From assembly GCF_000337775.1 (NCBI RefSeq), contig NZ_AOLQ01000067.1, forward strand, positions 1 through 64,000: 64,000 bases of DNA, read 5' to 3'. Source of the DNA: Haloarcula vallismortis ATCC 29715. Its GTDB lineage: Archaea > Halobacteriota > Halobacteria > Halobacteriales > Haloarculaceae. The notes under the pieces are model-generated. The model saw only the letters and a list, made by a program, of their open reading frames with translations, was not told where the DNA came from and ran no database searches. A program made the position numbers and the translations under genes. Numbering within the stretch: position 1 is the first letter of the stretch; every line of letters begins with the position of its first letter. This document shows, in pieces, positions 16,712 to 24,945 of this stretch.

Positions 16712-18937
16712 ATGAACGAAGTCCAATTGGAAGTGGCGAAGGCGTACCCGAACGACTCGGGACGTGGTATCGCCAGACTCGACCCCGATACGTTGTTGCA
16801 CCTCAAGCTCTCCCCCGGTGACATCATCGAGATCGAAGGGAGCGATACCACCGCGGCCAAGGTGTGGCGGGCCGACCGGCAGGACTGGAACACCGACACC
16901 GTCCGCATCGACGGTTTCACGCGCCAGAACGCCGACGTGGGTATCGGCGAACGCGTCACCATCCGCAAGGCCGAGGCCGAGAAGGCCGACAAGCTCGTCC
17001 TCGCGCCGCCCGAGGAGGCGTCGGTCCAGTTCGGCTCCGACGCCGCCGGCATGGTCAAACGGCAGATCCTCAAGCGGCCGGTCGTCGAGCGCGACATCGT
17101 TCCGGTGATGTCCTCGACGAACCACCCGTTCATGCGCTCGCCCGGACAGGCTATCCCGCTCATCGCCGTCGAGACCGAGCCAGAAGGCGTCTGTCTCATC
17201 ACTGAAGACACCGAGGTCGAACTCCGCGAGGAACCGATCTCCGGCTTCGAGAAGACCGGCGGCGGTATCACCTACGAGGACATCGGCGGGCTTCAGAACG
17301 AGATCCAGCGGGTGCGAGAGATGGTCGAGCTGCCGATGAAACACCCGCAGATCTTCAAGAAGCTCGGCATCGAGCCGCCACAGGGGGTCCTGCTCCACGG
17401 GCCGCCCGGTACCGGGAAGACCCTGCTCGCGAAGGCTGTCGCCAACGAGACCTCCGCCAGCTTCTTCTCTATTGCCGGTCCCGAGATTATCTCGAAGTAC
17501 TACGGGGAAAGCGAACAGCAGTTACGCGAGATATTCGAGGACGCCAGCGAGGAGTCGCCCTCGATTATCTTCATCGACGAACTGGACTCCATCGCGCCAA
17601 AGCGCGAGGACGTGACCGGCGAGGTCGAGCGCCGCGTCGTCGCCCAGCTGCTGACGATGATGGACGGTCTCGAATCCCGGGGTCAGGTCATCGTCATCGC
17701 TGCGACGAACCGCGTCGACAGCGTGGACCCGGCGCTGCGTCGCCCGGGCCGCTTCGACCGCGAGATCGAAATCGGCGTGCCGGACGAAGTGGGCCGCGAG
17801 GAGATCCTCCAGATCCACACCCGCGGCATGCCGCTGTCCGACGACGTGAACCTCGCCAAGCTGGCGACGGACACGCACGGCTTCGTCGGGGCCGACATCG
17901 AGAGCCTGACCAAGGAGGCCGCGATGAAGGCGCTGCGCCGGTACCTCCCCGAAATCGACCTCGACGAGGAGGACATCCCGCCGAGTCTCATCGACCGGAT
18001 GATCATCAAACGAGACGACTTCAAAGGGGCGCTCAACGAGGTGAGTCCGTCGGCGATGCGGGAAGTGCTGGTCGAGCTCCCGAAGATGTCCTGGGACAAC
18101 GTCGGCGGCCTCAGCGGCCCCAAAGAGCAGGTCCAGGAGGCCGTCGAGTGGCCGATGAACTCCCCGGAGAAGTTCGAACGCATGGGCGTGACGCCGCCGT
18201 CAGGCGTGTTGCTGTACGGCCCGCCCGGCACCGGGAAGACGCTCATGGCGAAAGCCGTCGCCAACGAGACCGACGCGAACTTCATCTCGGTCCGTGGCCC
18301 GCAACTGCTCAGCAAGTGGGTCGGCGAGAGCGAGAAGGCCATCCGCCAGACGTTCCGGAAGGCCCGCCAGGTCGCCCCGACCATCATCTTCTTCGACGAA
18401 CTCGACTCGCTGGCACCGGGTCGGGGCGGCGAGATGGGGTCGAACGTCTCCGAACGGGTCGTCAACCAACTGTTGACCGAACTCGACGGGCTGGAAGAGA
18501 TGGAGGACGTGATGGTCATCGGCGCGACCAACCGGCCGGACATGATCGACCCGGCGCTGATCCGCTCGGGCCGGTTCGACCGGCTGGTGATGATCGGCGA
18601 GCCCGACATCGAGGGCCGCGAGCAGATCTTGAAGATCCACACGGACGACACGCCGCTGTCGCCCGACGTGAGTCTGCGAGAGCTAGCCGAAGTCAGCGAC
18701 GGGTTCGTCGGCTCGGACCTCGAATCTATCGCCCGTGAAGCCGCCATCGAAGCGCTCCGCGAGGACGACGACGCGGAGGAAGTCGAGATGCGCCACTTCC
18801 GGCAGGCGATGGACAGTGTGCGTCCGACCATCACCGACGACATCCGCGAGTACTACGAGCAGATGGAAGAAGAGTTCAGAGGCGGTTCCAGCCCACAGCG
18901 TCAGGCCGGAACCGGTGGCCGGATCGGCTTCCAGTAA
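16712..18937 (+). CDS. cdc48: Cdc48/VAT AAA+ ATPase
   Basis: 741 residues. N-terminal double-psi barrel and substrate domain (1-about 185: [21 protein letters not shown] type opening), D1 AAA module with Walker [15 protein letters not shown] near residue 230 and Walker [15 protein letters not shown], then D2 with Walker [15 protein letters not shown] near residue 504 and Walker [15 protein letters not shown]. The second region of homology ([20 protein letters not shown]) is intact in both. It unfolds proteins for the proteasome or for quality control. The C-terminus ends in a flexible Gly/Gln tail. It is a monocistronic gene. Confidence 0.95.
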   Translation: MNEVQLEVAKAYPNDSGRGIARLDPDTLLHLKLSPGDIIEIEGSDTTAAKVWRADRQDWNTDTVRIDGFTRQNADVGIGERVTIRKAEAEKADKLVLAPPEEASVQFGSDAAGMVKRQILKRPVVERDIVPVMSSTNHPFMRSPGQAIPLIAVETEPEGVCLITEDTEVELREEPISGFEKTGGGITYEDIGGLQNEIQRVREMVELPMKHPQIFKKLGIEPPQGVLLHGPPGTGKTLLAKAVANETSASFFSIAGPEIISKYYGESEQQLREIFEDASEESPSIIFIDELDSIAPKREDVTGEVERRVVAQLLTMMDGLESRGQVIVIAATNRVDSVDPALRRPGRFDREIEIGVPDEVGREEILQIHTRGMPLSDDVNLAKLATDTHGFVGADIESLTKEAAMKALRRYLPEIDLDEEDIPPSLIDRMIIKRDDFKGALNEVSPSAMREVLVELPKMSWDNVGGLSGPKEQVQEAVEWPMNSPEKFERMGVTPPSGVLLYGPPGTGKTLMAKAVANETDANFISVRGPQLLSKWVGESEKAIRQTFRKARQVAPTIIFFDELDSLAPGRGGEMGSNVSERVVNQLLTELDGLEEMEDVMVIGATNRPDMIDPALIRSGRFDRLVMIGEPDIEGREQILKIHTDDTPLSPDVSLRELAEVSDGFVGSDLESIAREAAIEALREDDDAEEVEMRHFRQAMDSVRPTITDDIREYYEQMEEEFRGGSSPQRQAGTGGRIGFQ

Positions 18938-18958
18938 CGCCGGCGACCTCGACACCTG

Positions 18959-18963
18959 TTTTT
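18959..18963 (+). terminator. Oligo-T terminator after cdc48
   Basis: Run of five T residues 22 bases past the stop codon; a plausible archaeal termination signal. Confidence 0.35.
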
Positions 18964-19119
18964 CGCTGCGATTCGGACGCGGTTTCCGCTTCATTGCTCC
19001 CGGCCAGCGATGCGCCTCCCGTGGTTACGCAATATCCGTGCATAATTATTAGATAAACTATACAACCGGTGTTTGTTTCTCCTTTCGAAGCCCCCTTTCA
19101 GGTCCCAAGTGTATAGGGG

Positions 19120-20136
19120 ATGATGTCGAACACTAACCGCGTTTACAGGCTAGCAAAGCGGCCCGAAGGAACTCCAGACCACGATACGTTCGAGCTTTCC
19201 GAGGAAGAAATCCCGGAACCAGGTCCCGGCGAGGTACTCATCAAGACGCTGTACCTCTCTGTCGACCCGTATATGCGCGACCGGATGCGTGACAGCGAAT
19301 CGTACGAGGAGCCGTGGGACGTGGGCGACCCGCTCAAGGGTGCAGTCGTCGGTGAGGTTGTCGAATCCAACGGCGCACGCTTCGATGAAGGCGACGTTGT
19401 CACCGGCGAGCTAGAGTGGGCGGAGTATGCCACAGCACCCGGACCGGTGCTTACAGAAGTCAATCCGGAACTCGCACCAATCTCGACGGCGCTCGGTGTC
19501 CTAGGGATGCCGGGCCTGACAGCGTACTTCGGCACCCGAGAGGTGGCACAGCCGTCGGCCGGCGATACGTTCGTCGTTACCGGAGCTGCCGGGGCCGTCG
19601 GTTCTGTTGCGGGCCAGCTCGCCAAGCTTCAGGGCGCACGCGTCGTCGGTTTCGCCGGCTCCGACGAGAAGGTCTCGTTCCTCGAAGACGACCTCGGCTT
19701 CGACGCAGGCATCAACTACAAGACGACCGACGACTACCGGGCCGCGCTGGACGAGGCCGCGCCGGACGGCGTCGACGCGTACTTCGACAACGTCGGCGGA
19801 CCGATCACAGACGCGGTGTTTACGCGACTCAACACCGACGCCCGCGTCGCCGTCTGCGGACAGATATCGCTGTACAACAGCGAAGACATTCCGATGGGGC
19901 CGCGCAAGCTTACCCAAGTCATCCAGTCCCGGGCAACCGTCGAAGGGCTCCTCGTCTCTGACTTCGAGCCACGGTTCGAGGAAGCGACGAAGCAACTCGG
20001 CCAGTGGGTCGCCTCGGGCGACATCTCCTACCGAGAGACCGTCACCGAAGGCATCGAGAACGCGCCCGACGCGTTCCTCGGGCTGTTCGAGGGCGAGAAC
20101 ATCGGCAAGCAGCTCGTGCAGGTCGCCGAGCGATAG
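19120..20136 (+). CDS. Zinc-independent MDR oxidoreductase (CurA-like)
   Basis: 338 residues of the medium-chain dehydrogenase/reductase superfamily. The N-terminal GroES-like part has LSVDPYMRDRM, typical of the prostaglandin reductase / leukotriene B4 dehydrogenase / CurA group. The NADPH-binding Rossmann part has VTGAAGAVGSVAGQLAKLQGARVVG (AxxGxxG). Catalytic zinc cysteines are absent, as expected. It reduces an activated C=C bond, probably of an enone, using NADPH; the substrate is unknown. Two ATGs are adjacent at the start (19120 and 19123). Confidence 0.88.
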   Translation: MMSNTNRVYRLAKRPEGTPDHDTFELSEEEIPEPGPGEVLIKTLYLSVDPYMRDRMRDSESYEEPWDVGDPLKGAVVGEVVESNGARFDEGDVVTGELEWAEYATAPGPVLTEVNPELAPISTALGVLGMPGLTAYFGTREVAQPSAGDTFVVTGAAGAVGSVAGQLAKLQGARVVGFAGSDEKVSFLEDDLGFDAGINYKTTDDYRAALDEAAPDGVDAYFDNVGGPITDAVFTRLNTDARVAVCGQISLYNSEDIPMGPRKLTQVIQSRATVEGLLVSDFEPRFEEATKQLGQWVASGDISYRETVTEGIENAPDAFLGLFEGENIGKQLVQVAER

Positions 20137-20154
20137 AAAAGAACGAGTCCCCGG

Positions 20155-21297
20155 TTACAGTTCGCCGAGTTTGCGGAGGAGCTGGCCGCGGTACTCCTCG
20201 TCGGCCTGCACGCCTTTCAGTTCGAGGACGTTGCGCTCTAGCTTGTCGAGTGCGACGTTGAACGCGGTTTCAGCGCCGTAGCCTTCGCCGGAGCCGGCCG
20301 CCTGACCTTTGTTGGTCCGCAGGCGGATCTGACACTGGATAAGCGGCGTGCCACGGAGCTTCTCCTTGTGTTCGTGGAACCGGACGTGGGCGTGCTGGAC
20401 CTGCATCGCGCCGTACTTGTCCGCCACCGTCTCGATGTCCGACCGGATGTCCGCTCGAGGGATAGTGTCCAGCAGTTTGATGTTCGTGATCTGGACGTCC
20501 ATGTGTTCTTCTTCCGTGTAGGTCAGGGCACGGAGCACGTCGGTCTTCGTGAGGATGCCGGCGACGTGGGTGTCATCGTCCTCAGGCGTGACGACGAGCC
20601 CGGCGAAGTCGTTTTGGAGCATCCGCGCGACGGCGTCCTCGACGGAGTCACCGAGCTTCGCCGTCTCCACCGGGCTGCTCATCACGTCGTAGACCGGCAT
20701 GTCGAGCACGCGCTCGACTTCGCCGGAGCGGTCGCCCCGCGTCGTCTTGTTCATGTCTCGGACAACCACGTCGACGATATCGTGGCGCGTGACCATTCCG
20801 GTCAGGCCGTCGTCGTCGCCGAGCACCGGAAGCCGGGAGATGCCGTGTTTCCGGAGGAGATTGACGACTTGGCCGACGTTGGTGTCTTCAGAGACCGTGA
20901 TGACATCCTGCGTGTAGATGTCCTCGACGCGCAGCGCGTCGAGGTTGTCGAGAACTGCGTCGAGGATATCGTCCTCAGTGACGATACCCCAGAGCTCGCC
21001 TGCCTCGAACACCGGCGCGAGCTTGACACCACCCTCGACGAGGACGCGCGCGACTTCGCGCACGTCGTCGGTGCGCTCGACTTTCGGCGCCGAGCGCGTC
21101 ATCGCCCCCGCTTTCGCGTTGTCCTCGACATGGGACTGGACCAGCTGTTTCTGCGTGATAACGCCAGCGTAGTCACCGTCTTCCGTGACGATGATGCCCT
21201 TGGGGTTCTCGCGCTCGAAGATAGACCGGACTTTCCCCAGGCGCTTGTTGGCGTCAACCTCGACAAATTCTCTGGTGGCGATATCAGCAATATCCAT
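20155..21297 (-). CDS. Four-CBS protein with HPF/RaiA-like C-terminus
   Basis: 380 residues. Four CBS motifs fill about 1-255 (each with a GIVTEDDIL-, GMVTRHDIV- or GILTKTDVL-like end), forming two Bateman modules that usually bind adenine nucleotides. Residues about 265-380 form a separate domain (VQITNIKLLD, YGAMQVQHAHVRFHEHKEKL, CQIRLRTNKGQAAGSGEGYG, AFNVALDKLERNVLE). Its strand-helix order resembles the S30AE/HPF ribosome-hibernation fold. A link between nucleotide sensing and ribosome silencing is inferred. It is divergent from the small lycopene-cyclase-like gene. Confidence 0.8.
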   Translation of the reverse strand: MDIADIATREFVEVDANKRLGKVRSIFERENPKGIIVTEDGDYAGVITQKQLVQSHVEDNAKAGAMTRSAPKVERTDDVREVARVLVEGGVKLAPVFEAGELWGIVTEDDILDAVLDNLDALRVEDIYTQDVITVSEDTNVGQVVNLLRKHGISRLPVLGDDDGLTGMVTRHDIVDVVVRDMNKTTRGDRSGEVERVLDMPVYDVMSSPVETAKLGDSVEDAVARMLQNDFAGLVVTPEDDDTHVAGILTKTDVLRALTYTEEEHMDVQITNIKLLDTIPRADIRSDIETVADKYGAMQVQHAHVRFHEHKEKLRGTPLIQCQIRLRTNKGQAAGSGEGYGAETAFNVALDKLERNVLELKGVQADEEYRGQLLRKLGEL

Positions 21298-21378
21298 CGT
21301 TCTTCACGATTCGTAGATTCGACGTGTGGGGTTATCAAGGTTGGTTTAGTCCCCGGAAACCGAGAGACTAACTAAGCT

Positions 21379-21396
21379 TTAGGCCCTTGGGTCTAA
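21379..21396. promoter_or_regulatory. 18-bp palindrome before lycopene-cyclase-like gene
   Basis: TTAGGCCCTTGGGTCTAA is symmetric except for one mismatched pair. It ends nine bases before the ATG at 21406, around the expected transcription start, so it may be an operator. It lies in the divergent region shared with the CBS-protein gene. Confidence 0.4.
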
Positions 21397-21405
21397 GGTC
21401 GCTGT

Positions 21406-21726
21406 ATGCTGCCCGACATTGGTGTCTTCGGCCCTTACACGTATCTGGTCACGGAGGTAATTTGGGGGAGTATTGCCCTCGTGTTGCTCTGGCGCGCGAA
21501 CGCCCTCCGGATGGCGGCCAAGACCATCGTCGTGCTCTATCCGATCGCCTACGTCTGGGACTGGTACACGCTTACCGTCGGTGTCTTCGAAATCAAACTC
21601 CGGACCGGTGTCGACCTGCTCGGAATCCCGATTGAGGAGCACATCTTCATGATCGTCGTTCCAGCGCTTATTCTCGGGATCCACGAGAACCTCCACGGTT
21701 TTTCGTCTGGGTCAAACGCCGACTAG
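21406..21726 (+). CDS. Lycopene-cyclase-domain membrane protein (half-size)
   Basis: 106 residues with three predicted membrane helices and the diagnostic PIEEHIFMIVVPALILGIHENL motif of the heterodimeric CrtYc/CrtYd (CarR-like) lycopene cyclase fold, near DLLGIPIEEH. Bacterial and archaeal cyclases combine two such domains; this is a single one. It could pair with another subunit elsewhere, act as a homodimer, or catalyse another carotenoid step. No carotenoid genes flank it. Confidence 0.75.
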   Translation: MLPDIGVFGPYTYLVTEVIWGSIALVLLWRANALRMAAKTIVVLYPIAYVWDWYTLTVGVFEIKLRTGVDLLGIPIEEHIFMIVVPALILGIHENLHGFSSGSNAD

Positions 21727-21907
21727 TCAGCAATCGTACACTGGTTTCAGCTGTTAACCACTTCTGCGTCAGCGTTACAACTGGAAGCGAATCTGCTCAC
21801 AGATACTGCTGATTTCACGCGCATACAGTCCTCTAGAGCCTATCTGTACTATGCAGACATTTCTCACGGTATCTATATGTGTCAGCCGGGAGTCCGGTCC
21901 GATAGTC

Positions 21908-22399
21908 ATGAGTGATACTAACCCGACACCTCATATCGAGCTATATGTCCGGTCGATGCTGCCCGACGGCGCACACGAACGACAGGAAGCGGTCATCGAC
22001 CGCCTCCAGACGCTCGACGAGAACGACCACATCGACGGGTTCAACGTCATCGTCTGGGGCAAACAGATTGCACCGCAGTCGGCCGCCGCACGGACTGAAG
22101 AGGGCAAATACATCCTGAACCGCGTCGCCGAATTCAAGCAGTGGGCACTGAGCAACAATGTTTCGCTGGACTCTTTCTATCAGGACACAACCGTTGACTC
22201 TGAAGTGGCGGAGTCGGCATACGACGCCATGGCGTTGCCAGTCATGGGGCTGGCCGAATACGACGGCAGCGAACTCGTCCACGTCGCTCCCTGTACGAAA
22301 AACGACGTCGTCCACACGATTATGGACCGACTCGAACGTCTCGAAGCGGGCCAGCCACCCGCTCTCGATCAGGAGCGCGGCGGCGTGAGCGTCGTCTAA
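21908..22399 (+). CDS. Conserved haloarchaeal acidic protein
   Basis: 163 residues, soluble. The start at 21908 (MSDTNPTPHIELYVRSMLPDGA) is preferred over an upstream ATG that would add an un-haloarchaeal stretch. A strand-rich first part (HIELYVRSM, GFNVIVWGKQI), a basic/acidic helix (GKYILNRVAEFKQWALSN), and a C-terminal helix (VVHTIMDRLERLEAG) are visible. It resembles small haloarchaeal proteins with a thiosulfate-sulfurtransferase-free fold that I recognise only as conserved. No catalytic motif is visible. Confidence 0.65.
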   Translation: MSDTNPTPHIELYVRSMLPDGAHERQEAVIDRLQTLDENDHIDGFNVIVWGKQIAPQSAAARTEEGKYILNRVAEFKQWALSNNVSLDSFYQDTTVDSEVAESAYDAMALPVMGLAEYDGSELVHVAPCTKNDVVHTIMDRLERLEAGQPPALDQERGGVSVV

Positions 22400-22412
22400 C
22401 GAGGAGTGTCAG

Positions 22413-22766
22413 TTACGAGGACCAGACTGCCTCGACGTACGGCTCAAACTCGTTGGTCTCTGACAGCGCTTCGAGGACTTCTTCCGAGTCCCCAGCCAGT
22501 TCGTACCCCGGCCGCCCTTTCCCTGTTGGTGACTCCGTCTTTTCGGTGAGTAACAGCCCCTTGTCGGCGAGCTGGCCCAGCGCCGAGATGACTTCTTGGC
22601 GCTCGACGCCGCCGAACGGCTGTCGGTCGATATCTGCGAGATGTGCTTTTGCCGTCTGCGTCACGTGATAGGAGTGGGCTGGCGTTTCGCCGGCCGTTTC
22701 GAGTTCTGCGACTGCCAGCAACACGAACTGTTCGAACGCGTCCGCCGACTGGACCTGATCTCTCAT
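22413..22766 (-). CDS. Winged-helix protein (Cdc6 C-terminal-like)
   Basis: 117 residues. A winged helix resembling the C-terminal domain of Orc1/Cdc6 or PadR-like regulators: FEQFVLLAVAELETAGETPAHSYHV, VERQEVISALGQLADKGLLL, then TGKGRPGYELAGD as wing. The start at 22766 (MRDQVQSADAF) is preferred; the longer frame has a low-complexity, un-haloarchaeal extension. No AAA+ ATPase part is present. It may be a DNA-binding regulator. The gene converges with the plus-strand neighbour. Confidence 0.7.
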   Translation of the reverse strand: MRDQVQSADAFEQFVLLAVAELETAGETPAHSYHVTQTAKAHLADIDRQPFGGVERQEVISALGQLADKGLLLTEKTESPTGKGRPGYELAGDSEEVLEALSETNEFEPYVEAVWSS

Positions 22767-22881
22767 ATAGATGACTCTAACGCGGTTAGGGCAAGAAACT
22801 ATGGGACGTAATCTGTCCGTCCCGTTTCGATTCTGTTGACCCGGACGCTGATGTCGGACCCACAGTCTTGATGCCGGTAGA

Positions 22882-23019
22882 AGTGGGTTCGGCCGGGTTT
22901 GGACCGAAGATGACTCGCTCCGCTCATCGGTTGCGTCGTCAGAAATGGGTTCGGGCGGATCGTGAACCACGGTCGTTCCGCTTCGCTGCACTCCCTGGTT
23001 CAAATCGCCCTCACGAACG
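22882..23019. repeat. Decayed copies of the tRNA-Val 3' end
   Basis: A 25-base stretch at 22882-22906 matches the 3'-end side of the adjacent tRNA gene with only three differences. A second copy at about 22941-22970 shares CAGAAAT plus GGGTTCGGGCGGAT and GAACC with it. A third piece (GGTTCAAATCGCCC) at about 22997-23010 is in the opposite orientation. They look like remains of repeated insertion and excision of elements at this tRNA. Confidence 0.6.
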
Positions 23020-23055
23020 ATTTCGTCGCTCCCGAATTGGTCGCGACAGAAATAG

Positions 23056-23130
23056 TGGGTTCGGGCGGATTTGAACCGCCGGCCTCCTCCATGTCAAGGA
23101 GGTGTCATAACCGACCTAGACCACGAACCC
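23056..23130 (-). tRNA. tRNA-Val(GAC)
   Basis: 75 bases on the minus strand: acceptor GGGTTCG/CGAACCC with discriminator A, D arm with GTC/GAC, anticodon stem CCTCC/GGAGG around loop TTGACAT (anticodon GAC, valine), and T arm GGCGG/CCGCC around TTCAAAT. CCA is not encoded, and no intron is seen. It sits just upstream of the trp operon on the opposite strand. Confidence 0.95.
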
Positions 23131-23259
23131 TCACTGCGAGGTACACCACATTGTTTCCGGTGGGTATAATTGAAGGTTTCGGATTCCGTATCGCCACGTT
23201 GTCTGTTGATTGCCCACACAGATACGTCAACGAGTCGGAGTCCCGATAGGCTTAAGTCA

Positions 23260-23277
23260 ATGTACGGATTTGTACAT
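23260..23277. promoter_or_regulatory. Palindromic operator candidate before trpD
   Basis: ATGTAC and GTACAT separated by six bases (18 bp overall), perfectly symmetric. It lies just after a CTTAAG TATA-like element (23251-23256) and 31 bases before the trpD ATG, where a repressor could block transcription. Tryptophan-dependent control is plausible but unproven. Confidence 0.5.
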
Positions 23278-23308
23278 CATAACACGAAATAGTCCATTGG
23301 TGAATACA

Positions 23309-24304
23309 ATGAAAGAGTATATCGAACGCGTCACCGACGGTGACGACTTGACACAGGACGAGGCCCGGGCTGTTGCGACGACCGTCTTCGAGGATGCGAC
23401 AGAGGCACAGATCGGTGCGCTCCTGACGGCGCTGCGGGCGAAGGGGGAGACGGAGGCCGAGATTGCCGGCTTTGCCGAGGGGATGCGCGACGCCGCACGG
23501 ACCATCCGACCCGACCGTGAGGGGCTTGTCGACACCTGCGGGACCGGCGGCGACGACTACAACACGATCAACGTCTCGACGACGAGCGCCATCGTCGCGG
23601 CCGGGGCCGGCGTCCCCATCGCCAAACACGGCAACTATTCTGTCTCTTCGTCTTCTGGGAGTGCCGATGTGCTCGAAGAGGTCGGCGTCGACATCGAGGC
23701 CGAACCGCCGGACGTTGAGGAGACCATCGAGCGCGAGGGCATCGGGTTCATGCTCGCGCCCGTGTTCCACCCGGCGATGAAGGCCGTTATCGGCCCGCGT
23801 CAGGAACTCGGGATGCGGACTATGTTCAACATCCTTGGGCCGCTGACGAACCCCGCTGACGCGGACGCCCAAGTCCTTGGCGTCTACGACCCGGACCTCG
23901 TGCCCGTGATGGCAGAGGCACTTGCCCGACTTGATGTCGAGCGGGCGCTGGTCGTCCACGGCGACGGTCTCGACGAGATTGCAATCCACGGCGAGACCGT
24001 TGTCGCGGAGGTCACCGGCGACCGAATCGCGGAGTACACCATCACTCCAGAGGACATGGGTCTGGAAACGCACGAGATCGAGGATATTTCGGGCGGCGAG
24101 CCAGCGGAGAACGCCGCCGACCTCCGTGGTATCGTCACCGGTGAGGTCACCGGCGCGAAGCGGGACATCATCCTCGCAAACGCTGGCGCGGCCATCTACG
24201 TCGCCGGTGTCGCCGACACACACGAGGAAGGCGTCGAGATGGCCCGCAACGCCATCGAGTCAGGCGCGGCGGCCGACAAACTCGACGATCTGATCGGGGC
24301 ATGA
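23309..24304 (+). CDS. trpD: Anthranilate phosphoribosyltransferase
   Basis: 331 residues. Phosphoribosyl-pyrophosphate and anthranilate binding blocks are present: LVDTCGTGGDDYNTINVST, KHGNYSVSSSSGSADVLEEVG, FHPAMKAVIGPRQELGMRTMFNILGPLTNP. The start MKEYIERVTDGD at 23309 matches the family N-terminus; a longer frame starting at 23210 runs through the promoter and palindrome. It catalyses transfer of the phosphoribosyl group to anthranilate in tryptophan synthesis. It is the first gene of trpDFEG and overlaps trpF by four bases (ATGA). Confidence 0.95.
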   Translation: MKEYIERVTDGDDLTQDEARAVATTVFEDATEAQIGALLTALRAKGETEAEIAGFAEGMRDAARTIRPDREGLVDTCGTGGDDYNTINVSTTSAIVAAGAGVPIAKHGNYSVSSSSGSADVLEEVGVDIEAEPPDVEETIEREGIGFMLAPVFHPAMKAVIGPRQELGMRTMFNILGPLTNPADADAQVLGVYDPDLVPVMAEALARLDVERALVVHGDGLDEIAIHGETVVAEVTGDRIAEYTITPEDMGLETHEIEDISGGEPAENAADLRGIVTGEVTGAKRDIILANAGAAIYVAGVADTHEEGVEMARNAIESGAAADKLDDLIGA

Positions 24305-24945
24305 CGCGCGTGAAGATTTGCGGTGTGACGTGCGATGCGGACCGCGACGCCGTCGTTGCGGCCGGCACTGACGCAGTCGGCGTCATCCACGGCGTCCCGG
24401 TCGACACACCGCGCGAGGTCGACGAGGACACCGCTGAGACGCTCGTCGAGGGTGTTCCGCCGTTCGTGACGAGCGTGCTGGTGACGATGCCGACGACGGT
24501 CCAGGAGGCCGTCCGGCGAATCGACAGCATCGAACCCGACGCAGTGCAGGTCCACGACGGGCTCTCGCCGGCGGAACTCGGGGCCCTCGACAGTCGAATC
24601 ACTCAGGACATCGTCGCCGTCGTCGAGGCAGACGCCCCGGCAATCGAGGACTACGCTACCCACGCCGACGCCCTGCTCGTCGATTCGGTCGACGCCGACG
24701 GCGGCGGCGGCACGGGCGAGACACACGACTGGGAGCGCACGCGCGGCCTCGTCGACTCGCTGGACGTCCCTATCGTGCTGGCGGGCGGCCTGACGCCGGA
24801 GAACGTGGCCGAGGGCGTCGAGACGGTCGAGCCATTCGCCGTCGACGTGGCCAGCGGTGTCGAGTCCGCCGGCGGCACGAAAGACCACGACGCGATCAGG
24901 CGGTTCGTCCGGAACGCCACGCGAGCGTCGGGAGGCGCGGTATGA
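24301..24945 (+). CDS. trpF: Phosphoribosylanthranilate isomerase
   Basis: 214 residues, TIM barrel. The N-terminus VKICGVTCDADRDAVVAAG carries the conserved catalytic Cys, and LAGGLTPENVAEGVETV with DVASGVESAGGTKDHDAIRRF forms the phosphate-binding end with the catalytic Asp. It isomerises N-(5'-phosphoribosyl)anthranilate to the carboxyphenylamino deoxyribulose phosphate. It overlaps trpD and trpE by four bases each, so translation is coupled. Confidence 0.94.
   Translation: MTRVKICGVTCDADRDAVVAAGTDAVGVIHGVPVDTPREVDEDTAETLVEGVPPFVTSVLVTMPTTVQEAVRRIDSIEPDAVQVHDGLSPAELGALDSRITQDIVAVVEADAPAIEDYATHADALLVDSVDADGGGGTGETHDWERTRGLVDSLDVPIVLAGGLTPENVAEGVETVEPFAVDVASGVESAGGTKDHDAIRRFVRNATRASGGAV

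Noticed and set aside
22882-23010. Possible additional tRNA genes
   Set aside because: Only 3'-end-like pieces exist; no anticodon arm or complete acceptor stem can be formed.
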